From Verrucomicrobiota bacterium (lineage in GTDB: Bacteria; Verrucomicrobiota; Verrucomicrobiia; Limisphaerales; SIBE01): a stretch of 58,777 nt of DNA. A program made the position numbers and the translations under genes. Shown here one piece after another: positions 1 to 8,314 of the stretch; within the stretch, counting starts at the first letter, position 1; each line of letters starts with the position of its first letter. Location: NCBI GenBank assembly GCA_016209525.1, contig JACQWK010000605.1, positions 1 through 58,777 of the forward strand. Reading direction: 5' to 3'. The notes under the pieces are model-generated. The model did no database searches, was not told the origin of the DNA, and saw nothing but the letters and a program-made list of their open reading frames with translations.

Positions 1-45
1 ATGATCTTTTGCCTGCTCAGCGGCGAATCCGCAAGAGGATTTCCT

Positions 46-167
46 CAGCAATTCTCATCTTGGCAACGGGCGCGGTTCGTGACCGTAAGGCGGACACTCC
101 TGTCCGCACATTTTCGGAAGTCTTGCGGACAAGAGTGTCCGCGTTACGGCCAAAATGAGAATTGCTG
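46..167. repeat. nested imperfect palindrome
   Basis: An outer arm at 46-64 is nearly the reverse complement of 149-167, and an inner arm at 83-108 pairs with 124-149 with two mismatches in 26 positions. The inner arms contain the word CGGACACTCCTGTCCGC and its partner. The transcript would fold into a long hairpin. No coding sequence is supported over positions 1-296, and reading frames that cross the region follow the repeat rather than a protein family. Confidence 0.75.
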
Positions 168-185
168 GAATTTCCCAGCCACACG

Positions 186-288
186 GGCGCAGCTTGACAC
201 TGCCACCGTTGTTTTCTCCCTCTCCTCCACTTCGTGGAAGAGATGGAGTTACGCCGTTGGTGACTCGGTGGCAGTGTCAAGCTGCGCC
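186..288. repeat. 103-bp element with perfect terminal inverted repeats
   Basis: Positions 186-208 are the exact reverse complement of 266-288 (23 bp). The core holds a second small hairpin, CTCCACTTCGTGGAAGAG. A related copy of the core lies in the opposite orientation at 58681-58741, so this is a dispersed element. It resembles a non-autonomous (MITE/REP-like) repeat. No transposase is visible nearby. Confidence 0.75.
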
Positions 289-296
289 GGCCTGGC

Positions 297-2597
297 TCAT
301 CGAACGCGTCCTGTGACTTTCAGCCGATAAAACCGTTGGCCATTGGGCTTGATCGCATCCGAGACGGACACACTCAGGGGGGAGACCTTTGCCGCAACGT
401 TCGTCAGCGTCGTCCAGGTCGTCGCAGGAAGAACGTCAGTGAATTCCAAAGCGAGCTGATAGGTCGGACGGACCGTGAACACGATGTTGAGGGAGTCCTG
501 GGCGCGCTCGACTCTATCAAAGCGAGGTGCCTCGTCCGGCGCGGGGTTCACCGTCAGCACCGCGGCATCGCTGGTCACCGTTCCTGCGGGATTGTTGACA
601 AGAACGATGTAACGCCCGGAATTCTCAGGTTGGACGTTGGTCAGAACCAACGAAGCGCCAGTGGCGCCTGGCAAAGGAGCGTCGTTGAATCGCCACTGAT
701 AAGCGAGCGGTTCAGTCCCCGTGGCCGAGATGCTCAGCGTCACGCTGGCTCCGGCCTCAACGGTCTGGGACATGGGTTGTTGGGTGATCGTCACGGGGAC
801 CAGCACGGTTAGCGTGGCCAAGGCGCTGGTGGCGGAACCGCCCGAATCGGTCACGGCCACCGCATAATTGCCGGCATTACTCGGCTGGACATTGCTCAAC
901 GTGAATGTCGAGTTCGTGGCGCCGGTGATGTCGGCGCCGTTGAATTTCCATTGGTACCGCAAAGTGCCGCTGCCGACCGCCGTGGCCGTAAATGAAACGG
1001 TGCCGCCCAATGTGACGGTTTGGCTTTGGGGGTGTGTCGTGATGGAAAGGGGAGAGTCGTCATTCAGAATCGTTCCTGAGGCTTGTCCGCGGGCAATCGA
1101 AGCATTGACCGCGTTGGACAGGCTGACCGAGAAACTCTCATCCGGTTCAACAACCGTGTCACCGATAATCTGGACGATGATCGTCTGGTTCGTCTCTCCA
1201 GGAAGGAAAGTCAAGGTGCCAGACGCGGACTGGTAATCATTGCCGCCCGTTGCAGTCCCGTCGATTGTGGCAAAACTTACGGACACAGTCTGGCTGCTGG
1301 GCGCCGAAAGGCTGATTATGAAAACGGCGTTGATTGTGCCTGAATTGCCTTCGGTAACCGCCGTGTCACTGACGGCGAGCGAAGGCGGAGTCGGCTGATT
1401 GACCGTGAGTGCGGCGGTCGAACTCGTCGCCGAGCCCGCGGCATTCGTGATGACCACAGCGTACTCCCCGGCGTTGGCGGACTGAACATTGCTGAGCGTA
1501 AGAGTCGCGGAGGTCGCGCCGGGAAGATCGGCCCCATTCAACTTCCATTGGAAGCTCAAGGGTTCAGTCCCGGTGGCGGCAACGGTGAAAGTGACATTCG
1601 CGCCAGTGGTTACACTTTGACTTTGAGGCTGCTGAGTAATGGCCGGTGGCGTGGCTGGAGCGGTCACTGCCAGTGTCGCCGCCGCACTTGTGACTGAACC
1701 TGCCGAATTACTGACCGCCACGGTGTAAGCGCCGGCGTTCGCCGGTTGGACGTTATTCAGCGTGAAAGTTGCGCTCGTGGCGCCAGCGAGATCGTTCTCA
1801 TTGAACTTCCATTGATAAGCCAAGGGATTGGTGCCAGCCGCAGTGACGCTGAAGGACGCCGTGCCACCCGCGACGACGGATTGGCTTTGAGGTTGGACCG
1901 TGATGGATGGCGCCGTGGCCTGGGCAGGTTCAGTGAACTGAATAACCAGAGACGGACCGTTGTTCGGATCTTCGCGAGAAGCAATCCTTCTTGCCGTGAG
2001 CGGCGATCCTTCCGATTGACTAATCATGATCCACCCGAAGTTGGATTGCGGATTGGCGAGCCACGCTTGAACGTCGGCCACTAAGTCGGGGGTGGAAGCG
2101 AACGTGTAAGCGCCGAGGCCGGCGACAAACCGGGTGGAACTAGCCTTCGACGCGTAGTCGGCTGTTGCCGAGGCGCCCGGCGCCGTCCAAAGGGTCGAGG
2201 GAAACGAGCGCGCCTTCCACGTGGCTTCGTCTGCGGTAGCTGGACTTCCGACGATACCGGTCTTGCTGCCCTCGCCCCAGCTTTGAAGCACGCGATGCAG
2301 GCCAAAGGTGGAAGGCACGCCCGAAGGCGGGCTCTTGTTCACTCTGATTCTGAGTTCCGCTGAGGTGATAGTCGCATTTGGAGGCACCTTGTCTGCGAGA
2401 TCGAATCGGATCAAAGCGCGGCTTTTCAGGCCAAGACGTATAGTCCCAGCCGCCAAATCCGCCGCGCCCAAATTGGCGTCGGGGCTGTTTTCAAACAACG
2501 AAGTGTCGGCGGCTGCCTGCAGCGTTACAGTGGCGGCAAGCGCTTGACCGGCGGCAAGCTGAATCATCAGGGCACTAAGAAATATTTTTCTAAGCAT
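297..2597 (-). CDS. secreted multidomain protein with DNRLRE-like, Ig-like and Calx-beta domains
   Basis: This is a large exported protein of about 766 residues, probably acting at the cell surface or outside the cell. I chose the ATG at 2597 because it opens directly onto a signal peptide (MLRKIFLSALMIQLAAGQAL, then AA). An in-frame ATG at 2660 would add 21 residues encoded by a palindromic repeat. After the signal peptide comes a beta-sandwich domain of the DNRLRE/CBM96 type (about residues 20-225). Two Ig-like domains follow, recognisable by 'QPQSQSV' and 'YQWKFN', then a Calx-beta domain with the GGNDYQSASGTL and DTVVEPDE motifs, then two more Ig-like domains. No catalytic motif is visible, so adhesion or carbohydrate binding is an inference. 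It ends close to the repeat at 186-288. Confidence 0.85.
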   Translation of the reverse strand: MLRKIFLSALMIQLAAGQALAATVTLQAAADTSLFENSPDANLGAADLAAGTIRLGLKSRALIRFDLADKVPPNATITSAELRIRVNKSPPSGVPSTFGLHRVLQSWGEGSKTGIVGSPATADEATWKARSFPSTLWTAPGASATADYASKASSTRFVAGLGAYTFASTPDLVADVQAWLANPQSNFGWIMISQSEGSPLTARRIASREDPNNGPSLVIQFTEPAQATAPSITVQPQSQSVVAGGTASFSVTAAGTNPLAYQWKFNENDLAGATSATFTLNNVQPANAGAYTVAVSNSAGSVTSAAATLAVTAPATPPAITQQPQSQSVTTGANVTFTVAATGTEPLSFQWKLNGADLPGATSATLTLSNVQSANAGEYAVVITNAAGSATSSTAALTVNQPTPPSLAVSDTAVTEGNSGTINAVFIISLSAPSSQTVSVSFATIDGTATGGNDYQSASGTLTFLPGETNQTIIVQIIGDTVVEPDESFSVSLSNAVNASIARGQASGTILNDDSPLSITTHPQSQTVTLGGTVSFTATAVGSGTLRYQWKFNGADITGATNSTFTLSNVQPSNAGNYAVAVTDSGGSATSALATLTVLVPVTITQQPMSQTVEAGASVTLSISATGTEPLAYQWRFNDAPLPGATGASLVLTNVQPENSGRYIVLVNNPAGTVTSDAAVLTVNPAPDEAPRFDRVERAQDSLNIVFTVRPTYQLALEFTDVLPATTWTTLTNVAAKVSPLSVSVSDAIKPNGQRFYRLKVTGRVR

Positions 2598-2648
2598 GGC
2601 AAAGTAGGTTCCAAACGGGGCGGCGCGCTTCCGAGCGTGTTTCAAAGG

Positions 2649-2767
2649 CAGGGCAGGCATCTTGCCTGCTTCGGCGGCAGGTTGCCGCCGAAAACGGGCT
2701 GGTAGCCCGTTCCACCCATTTTCAAAACACGCTTTCAGAGAGAAGCCAGGCTGGAAGCCCGCCCTAC
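2649..2767. repeat. GTAGGGC-type palindromic element (three consecutive hairpins)
   Basis: Three perfect hairpins follow one another: 2653-2659 with 2663-2669, 2670-2679 with 2683-2692, and 2693-2700 with 2704-2711. Each has a 3-nt loop. The block ends in GCCCGCCCTACG. Related copies lie at 14371-14440 (opposite orientation) and 40460-40538. It occupies the gap between the PPC-domain gene and the Ig-domain gene. A transcription-terminating or mRNA-stabilising role is possible but not shown. Confidence 0.75.
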
Positions 2768-2843
2768 GCTAACAAGCTGAACTTGAAACAATCTCATAGG
2801 CTGAGAGTCTTGAACGTGCGCCAGAGTTCCAGAAAAAATGTGG

Positions 2844-4506
2844 TCACTCGGTCTTTGCCTCTGTCTTAGCTTTTTCTTTGGCGTCCGGCCGCTTGGGAAT
2901 AACGGTCAGCCAGATCTTGTCCGTTTGGTTGATGAGCAGGTCGCCTGCGGCCGCGTTTTGCCCTTTCAGGTTCGCGGTGGCGACGCGCACTTGCGGATTC
3001 TCGGTTGCCGGGGCAATCGCCAGGACACGGAATGGCTGGCTCGCCGGTTTGGCATCCTCCGTCGCCGAAAGTTTCACGGTGATCTCGCCTCCCTTGGCCG
3101 AGACGTTGCCAGTTGTGCATGAGATTCCTTCCGGCAAATCGCTCGCCACGACCAGGAGCGTGTCGTTGAAGCCATTGAGACGCGAGACGTTCACCTTGAT
3201 CTCGCTGGTCTTCCCGGCTTCGACTCGGAATGCGTGGCTTTCCACGGTGGCTTTGAAGTCAAGACGCGGCTGAGTCATTTCAATCCGATACACATAATCG
3301 CTGCCGCCGCGTTGGAGGAGATCCCCGATCGCGATGACGTAGCGTCCGTCGGACGGCGCCGTCCAGTTCAACTCTGGATCCGGCGAGCGGCCGGTGTCAT
3401 CGCCCCGCGAGAGCTCCTTGCCTGCGGGGTCCTCAATCTTGAGCACGGCGTCCAGAGGGAAACCAAGCTTCTCGGAGTCCACACGGAACAGGAAACGATC
3501 GCCTTTCTTGGCCTGAAACGAAAAACGGTCTTCATCACCAGCCGGATGAATCCGCCCGTTGACGGCGATAGGAATCGAGACTGGTTGGGCGAGATCGGAG
3601 GGACTGTTGGGTTCATTCTCTAGCGACTCAGCGAGGTCGCTGATAGGCAGACACAAGTAGTTTTCCGCGGCGGGGCTCGCCACGACGACTTGGCTGGCTT
3701 GCCGGTGGAGTCCCGACGCGTCGAATTCGTGGGAGATCGCCTCGCCGGTTTTTCCGAGGTTCCACCCGAAAATGTGCAGAGGAGTCTTTTTGCCGCGCTG
3801 GACGGCGGCCGGATAGGCGTAGCGTGCGACGGGACCGGACGAAACGGTAAGCCGATAGACTGCGGATTCGCCGCCTGTGAAACGCACTTCCGCCTTTGGT
3901 GGATAAGCGAACGCCGCGGCCTGCAGGATGTAGGTTCCTCCTTGCTCCGACTTGTAGGAAAGCTGAGGATCCAACCGGCGGCCATCGTGGTTGAAAGCGA
4001 CTTTGGTCCCCTGGTTATCAAGAAGGTGCAGGATCGGGTCGATCGGCGAATCCAACACATAGCCTTCGATCCAAGCCGCGAGCCATTGACCCGGCCCCAA
4101 TTTGACCGCGAAAGAATCGCTGTCGTCCGCTTTCGAGAACCGGCCATTCACTGTGATCGGGAGTTTTTCGACGACTTGAGCCTTTTCCGGGTTGTCGTTG
4201 GGCTCTTTCTCCAACTGTTCTTCCAATTGGCCAACGACGAAGCAGCGAGGAGCCGAGGCGCCGTCCTCATTGTGGAAACGGACCAAATGTGGACCCAGCG
4301 GAGCGTCAGCGGCAATTTCAACCGTGAACTTGCCTTTGGCTTCGTTGGTCTTGAACGACAAACCGTCGCCATCGATCCAGACCCCCGGGGGCCACGGATC
4401 GAGTTTTCCACCGGCGGTGAGAGTGAAGCTCGAGCCTTGCTTGCCCCCGGGCCGGGAACAGGAAATCCACCGAAGGAGGTTCGGCTTGAACGTCACACAG
4501 CAACAT
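2844..4506 (-). CDS. PPC-domain exported protein with a probable one-base frameshift
   Basis: Two bacterial pre-peptidase C-terminal (PPC) domains are clear. Each begins with the family hallmark (EKEPNDNPEKAQ, ENEPNSPSDLAQ) and has a D-x-D-x-F segment (SDSFAV, EDRFSF). The N-terminus in the frame of the PPC domains is implausible. In the next frame a good start exists: ATG 4506, reading MLLCDVQAEPPSVDFLFPA. That frame jumps to the main one (GGKQGSSFTLT) inside the C/G run at 4444-4456. One surplus base there would explain it. An upstream TTG at 4536 would lengthen the signal peptide. The gene lies downstream of a DUF1501 gene on the same strand, a pairing common in planctomycetes and Verrucomicrobia. 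The product may be truncated, or the shift may be a sequencing error. Confidence 0.8.
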
Positions 4507-4661
4507 CGCAAAGAGCGTAGCGCAGCGAATCCACAACCAAAACGGAGCGCGGCTGTGATCGAAGACCCAGCCGCTGCAACTCGGAATTGACGGACCGCTC
4601 CGGCTGGGGCTCCGCACACAGCCGCGCTCGGGCAACTCGGAGGGGCGACGCTGGCACCGCG

Positions 4662-5999
4662 TCACGCGAATAATTCCTTGATCGGTTTGCCGCCGTTGAC
4701 CAATTGGACGGGTCTCCCCGCATTCGTGTGCAACGTCTGGTGCGGGTCGATCCCCATTTTCGTGTAGAGGGACGCGGCGAAATCCTCGGGACTGTGAACG
4801 TTTTCGGAAGCGTAATAACCTTTTGCATCCGTGGCGCCGACGATTTGGCCGCGGGGAGTTCCCGCGCCCGCCATGAGCACCGACATCGCATTTGGCCAAT
4901 GATCCCGACCCGTATCCTTATTGACCTTGGGCGTGCGGCCAAACTCGCCGAGCGCGACCACGAGTGTGCGCTCTAGGAGCCCCCGGTCGTCGAGATCGCT
5001 GATGAGCGCGGCCAAGCCTTGGTCGAACTTCGGCATATGTTTTTCTTTGAGCGATTTGAATATGTTCGTGTGATGGTCCCACCCGCCAAAGTAGCAGGTG
5101 ACGAAGGAAACACCCACTTCGACGAGGCGCCGGCAGAGCAGCAAACGCTGGCCGAAGTCCGTCCGCCCGTAGAGATCGCGAATCTTGTCGGGCTCCCGAC
5201 GGAGGTCAAACGCCGCCTGCGCTTTGGGAGAGGTCACGAGATCGATCCCCTGGGCATAATATTGGTCGAAGCTGACCGCTGGATCTTCGGCGACGGCTTC
5301 GGTCAAGCGCAACATCCGGTCGAGTTCGCGCCGCAACTGTTGGCGTGTCGCGGCGCGGCTTTCGCTGATGGACGCCGGCAAAACGACGTCGCGAACCCTG
5401 AAGTCCTTGTTGTCTGGGTTGCCGCCAATCACGAAGGGGGCGTGTTGTGCGCCCAAGAAGTTCGGACCGCCCGACCGTGAAATGTTCGGAAGGGTCATGT
5501 AGGCGGGCAGGCCGTTGCGCAGGCCACGCCGGTGGGAAACCACGGACCCGAACGACGGATGAAACGTCACGAACGCGCCGCAATTGACCGGGACAGGCGT
5601 CGGCGCGCCGGTCATCATGTAGTGATTGCCGCCGCCGTGGTTGGGATCGCGATGGCAAATCGAGCGGATAATCGTCAGCTTGTCCGCGACTGCCGCAAGC
5701 TTGGGCGCGGTTTCACAGAAGCGAATGCCTGGGACGCTCGTCTTGATGGGGTCTAATTCGCCTCGGATTTCCTTGGGTGCGTCCGGTTTTGGGTCGAAAG
5801 TTTCGTAATGGCTCGGCCCGCCATCCATCCAGATGAGGATACAGTTGACTTCGTCCGGACTGAATTTGCCGGACGCTTGCGCCGCCGACGCGCGCAGGCG
5901 CAACAAATCGACCATACCCCAGCCCAGCACGGTGCCAAGGCCCAGTTGAAGAAAGTCCCGGCGGGTCGTACCGGAGCAGTTGCGATTGATTTCGCTCAT
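4662..5999 (-). CDS. DUF1501 domain protein, Tat-exported
   Basis: This 445-residue protein matches the DUF1501 family, which is related to the sulfatase/alkaline phosphatase fold and abundant in PVC bacteria. The N-terminus carries a twin-arginine signal (TTRRDFLQLGLG, Arg13-Arg14), so it should cross the membrane folded. Family landmarks are visible in order: CILIWMDGGPSHYETFDPKP, SICHRDPNHGGGNHYMMTG, FGGWDHHTNIF, and GEFGRTPKVNKDTGRDHWPN near the C-terminus. These give the Asp/His residues typical of a metal site. The biochemical function of the family is not established. It starts at ATG 5999 and is followed after about 155 bp by the PPC-domain gene, with which it probably forms a transcription unit. 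Confidence 0.93.
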   Translation of the reverse strand: MSEINRNCSGTTRRDFLQLGLGTVLGWGMVDLLRLRASAAQASGKFSPDEVNCILIWMDGGPSHYETFDPKPDAPKEIRGELDPIKTSVPGIRFCETAPKLAAVADKLTIIRSICHRDPNHGGGNHYMMTGAPTPVPVNCGAFVTFHPSFGSVVSHRRGLRNGLPAYMTLPNISRSGGPNFLGAQHAPFVIGGNPDNKDFRVRDVVLPASISESRAATRQQLRRELDRMLRLTEAVAEDPAVSFDQYYAQGIDLVTSPKAQAAFDLRREPDKIRDLYGRTDFGQRLLLCRRLVEVGVSFVTCYFGGWDHHTNIFKSLKEKHMPKFDQGLAALISDLDDRGLLERTLVVALGEFGRTPKVNKDTGRDHWPNAMSVLMAGAGTPRGQIVGATDAKGYYASENVHSPEDFAASLYTKMGIDPHQTLHTNAGRPVQLVNGGKPIKELFA

Positions 6000-6140
6000 G
6001 AGCGGCGCTCTTCTGATCTTGCAGCCACAATATCACGATTCGTCGGCTCGATGGCAAGCCTTTGTCTTGTTGATTTTAGATCACGCCGGACGTTGGCTCG
6101 ATAGCTTGCGCGTTTCCCATCAGCGCTTTATTCTTCCTGC

Positions 6141-6368
6141 GTGACGCGCAATTTCACTGTGATTTTGGAGCGGGAACCCACAGGCGGTTACCACGTTTAT
6201 TGCCCCGCGCTCAAGGGTTGCCATAGCGAAGGAGAAACCGAGGAGGAAGCCCTGCGGAATATCCGCGAGGCGATTGAACTTTACTTGGAAAGCTTGATCG
6301 CTCATCAAGAGCCAATTCCCGAAGAGCAACTCCAGGTCAAATCAATTCAATTGATCGCGTTGCTCTGA
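6141..6368 (+). CDS. HicB-like antitoxin family protein (orphan)
   Basis: The 75-residue protein has the small alpha/beta fold signature of HicB-type proteins. It starts FTVILEREPTGGYHVYCPAL, then KGCHSEGETEEEALRNIREA, then a helix ending ELYLESL. HicB proteins usually neutralise the HicA mRNA interferase. No HicA (about 60 residues with a GSH motif) is visible on either side, and the protein lacks the C-terminal DNA-binding domain of longer HicBs. It may be a solitary antitoxin or have been recruited for another role. The start is GTG at 6141. No strong ribosome-binding site is seen. It is divergent from the DUF1501 gene. Confidence 0.8.
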   Translation: MTRNFTVILEREPTGGYHVYCPALKGCHSEGETEEEALRNIREAIELYLESLIAHQEPIPEEQLQVKSIQLIALL

Positions 6369-6637
6369 AATCAAATCAAAGCGATGACACACCGAAACAG
6401 CGAATAGCGGCTCCAAGCCAGCTTCTTGGGCATCGCCGCAATGGCTGTGTACCGCCGGTCATTCTGCGTTCATAGCAAAGTAGCCGCCGATTGAGAAACT
6501 GGACAAAATTTGCTCGCCAATGACGCTTGGCAAGGTACGGTACCGATCCGATATCTTGGGTCTGTCCGTGAGCTGTCCTCCCTGTCTGCGGCATCGAGAC
6601 GAGCGACCCGGACAACACCCCGAACACGGCGCAGGGC

Positions 6638-7021
6638 ATGTCGCACTTCACGACCATCAAAACTCAGATGACAGAGAAGGAACCTCTGCTGAAGGCTCTG
6701 GAGGATTTGGGCTACACGCCGCAGGATGGAGCGGTCGAAATTCGCGGCTATCTGGGCAACCGAACGGCAGTGGAAATCAAGGTGCCGACGAAGAACCCTG
6801 AGTACGACATCGGGTTCCACCAATTGGGCGGAACCTATCAATGCGTCGCCGATTGGTATGGTCTGCGGGAGATCGATCAGCAGAAATTCATCGAGCAACT
6901 CACGCAGCGCTACGCTTATCATGCCGCGCGGGCGAAGTTGGAGGCGCAAGGATTCACCGTCGCCTCGGAAGAAGTACACGAAGACGGGCGCATTCACCTC
7001 GTACTCCGCCGAATCACCTGA
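6638..7021 (+). CDS. DUF1257 protein (Ycf35-like)
   Basis: This 127-residue protein matches the DUF1257 family, known from cyanobacteria and chloroplasts as Ycf35. Recognisable segments are MSHFTTIKTQMTEKEPLLKA at the start, LGYTPQ, EIRGYLGNRTAVEIKVPTKN, YDIGFHQLGGTYQCVADWYG, and QRYAYHAARAKLEAQGF. No enzyme motif is apparent and the family function is unknown. It is the first gene of a tight plus-strand group. Its stop is followed after 2 nt by the ATG of the DUF2997 gene, so the two are very likely translationally coupled. Confidence 0.9.
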   Translation: MSHFTTIKTQMTEKEPLLKALEDLGYTPQDGAVEIRGYLGNRTAVEIKVPTKNPEYDIGFHQLGGTYQCVADWYGLREIDQQKFIEQLTQRYAYHAARAKLEAQGFTVASEEVHEDGRIHLVLRRIT

Positions 7022-7023
7022 CA

Positions 7024-7233
7024 ATGCAACTGGAAGAGATCGACGTTTTCATCGAAAAAGACGGCCAGGTGCGCATCGAAGTGCGCGGCGTCAAGGGCGC
7101 TCACTGCCTTGCCGTCACGAAGGATTTGGAACACGCCCTCGGCGGCCAGGTGGTCAAACGCGAGATGACACCGGAGGCAAACGTGCAGGACCAAAAGCAA
7201 GCAGAGGCTCAACAGTGGCAACGTGGCGCCTAG
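7024..7233 (+). CDS. DUF2997 protein
   Basis: A 69-residue protein beginning MQLEEIDVFIEKDGQVRIEV and containing the family signature GVKGAHCLAVTKDLEHALGG. The conserved GxKGxxC segment includes a single cysteine that could contact a metal or partner, but that is speculation. It follows the DUF1257 gene with a 2-nt gap. Members of these two families are, from general knowledge, often neighbours of Ycf46-type ATPases and small 4Fe-4S proteins, as here. Confidence 0.88.
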   Translation: MQLEEIDVFIEKDGQVRIEVRGVKGAHCLAVTKDLEHALGGQVVKREMTPEANVQDQKQAEAQQWQRGA

Positions 7234-7239
7234 GACTGC

Positions 7240-7525
7240 CAAGAATGACGAATTCCCAAGGACGAATGACGAAAGAATGAGTGAATGCCGAATGACGAAA
7301 GAGCATCGCTCGAAGAGCCTGTCGGAGAAGTTGGAGCAACCATCTGGTTTGCCGGTTCGGGCGGCATCGTGCGCCCTGGTACAGGCGGCCAAACTCCCGC
7401 TTGAACTGCCAGACTGGAAGTCCACCCGATGCTTGCGGACAGGTTCTGATTTGCGCGGCACTCCTCGGCCTTCGTCATTCGGAATTCTTTCGTCATTCGT
7501 CATTGGTCATTCGACATTCATCGTT
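7240..7525. repeat. ATTC-word inverted-repeat element
   Basis: The 300-bp gap between the DUF2997 and radical-SAM genes is filled by short words of the type CGAATGACGAAAG on the left (about 7240-7305) and their reverse complements on the right (about 7465-7525). One perfect 16-bp arm pair is 7263-7278 with 7484-7499. The core of roughly 160 bp has no recognisable gene. Similar structures occur at 35168-35302 and 36284-36520. The element may have inserted into what would otherwise be a compact operon. Confidence 0.7.
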
Positions 7526-7533
7526 TCCGCCCA

Positions 7534-8304
7534 ATGAAGCTTCGCCTCCACCATTTTCTCCCGCAGAGCCGCGCAAACGGCCCCGGAGTCCGCGCCGTGC
7601 TCTGGGTGCAAGGATGTTCCTTGGGCTGCCCCGGTTGCTTCAACCCGGAGACGCACCCATTCAACCGTGGTCAAAACGTGAGCGTGGACGATCTGTTCCA
7701 ACGGATCGCGGACCTGACCGGAACGATCGAAGGAGTGACCCTCAGTGGCGGTGAGCCGCTCCAGCAGCGCGTGGCTGTGACGGAGTTGCTCCGGCGGGTT
7801 AGGATCGAGACAAGTCTTTCGGTCATCCTCTTCACTGGTTTTGGTTGGGAAGAGATTCTAAGCATGGGAGCATCGAAGTGTCGGAGTGTCGGAGTGTCGG
7901 AGTGTCGGAGCGCGGTTCCAGCGCAACGTGATCGAGGCCCAACGCTCGATTGCGCCGATATGGGAGCGGCTCATCACCTTCCCAACATAGCTCACACGAA
8001 GCGTTCCCCCGCTCCCCCGCTCCGCCTTTCTCCCTTTCTTCCCAACACCGCCACCCCGCCACGCCGCCACCCCGATACTTCAGCCGACCCTGCGTTCCTG
8101 AACTACATCGACGTCCTCATCGCCGGCCGCTACGATCGAACGCAACGCCTGGCGCACGCCTTGCGCGGCTCGGCGAACAAGACGATTCATTTCCTGACCA
8201 CGCGATACACGCCGGACGACTTGGAGTCAGTGCCTGCCGCGGAGATAGTTGTCAGACCTGGGGGAGAACTGCTACTAAGTGGGATTGAGCCGTTGCAATG
8301 GTGA
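7534..8304 (+). CDS. small radical-SAM / 4Fe-4S single-cluster protein with an in-frame repeat insertion
   Basis: The N-terminus resembles NrdG-type activases and '4Fe-4S single cluster domain' proteins. The motif is VQGCSLGCPGCFNP with Cys28, Cys32 and Cys35 in the radical-SAM CX3CX2C spacing, followed by VTLSGGEPLQQ, which would bind S-adenosylmethionine. The C-terminal part (YIDVLIAGRYDRTQRLAHAL, VVRPGGELLLSGI) also fits the family. Between them about 75 residues are low complexity, encoded by a tandem 8-bp repeat (7877-7910) and C-rich repeats to about 8085. At 256 residues it is longer than usual for such proteins. It sits between the DUF2997 gene and the AAA gene, whose ATG follows its stop by 10 nt. 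Confidence 0.87.
   Translation: MKLRLHHFLPQSRANGPGVRAVLWVQGCSLGCPGCFNPETHPFNRGQNVSVDDLFQRIADLTGTIEGVTLSGGEPLQQRVAVTELLRRVRIETSLSVILFTGFGWEEILSMGASKCRSVGVSECRSAVPAQRDRGPTLDCADMGAAHHLPNIAHTKRSPAPPLRLSPFLPNTATPPRRHPDTSADPAFLNYIDVLIAGRYDRTQRLAHALRGSANKTIHFLTTRYTPDDLESVPAAEIVVRPGGELLLSGIEPLQW
7877..7910. repeat. tandem 8-bp repeat inside a coding sequence
   Basis: The unit GTGTCGGA is repeated four times within the radical-SAM gene. It encodes CRSVGVSECRS-like text and marks the left edge of a repetitive insertion that runs to about 8085. The reading frame stays open throughout. Confidence 0.8.
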
Positions 8305-8314
8305 AAAGAGTCCC

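Noticed and set aside
1..330. 109-residue open frame on the plus strand at the window start
   Set aside because: It follows two palindromic repeats and shows no protein-like composition.
6369..6637. Possible HicA toxin downstream of the HicB-like gene
   Set aside because: No frame in this stretch has the HicA length or its histidine motif.
7877..7910. CRISPR-like array
   Set aside because: The units are 8 bp and directly adjacent without spacers. No Cas genes are present.
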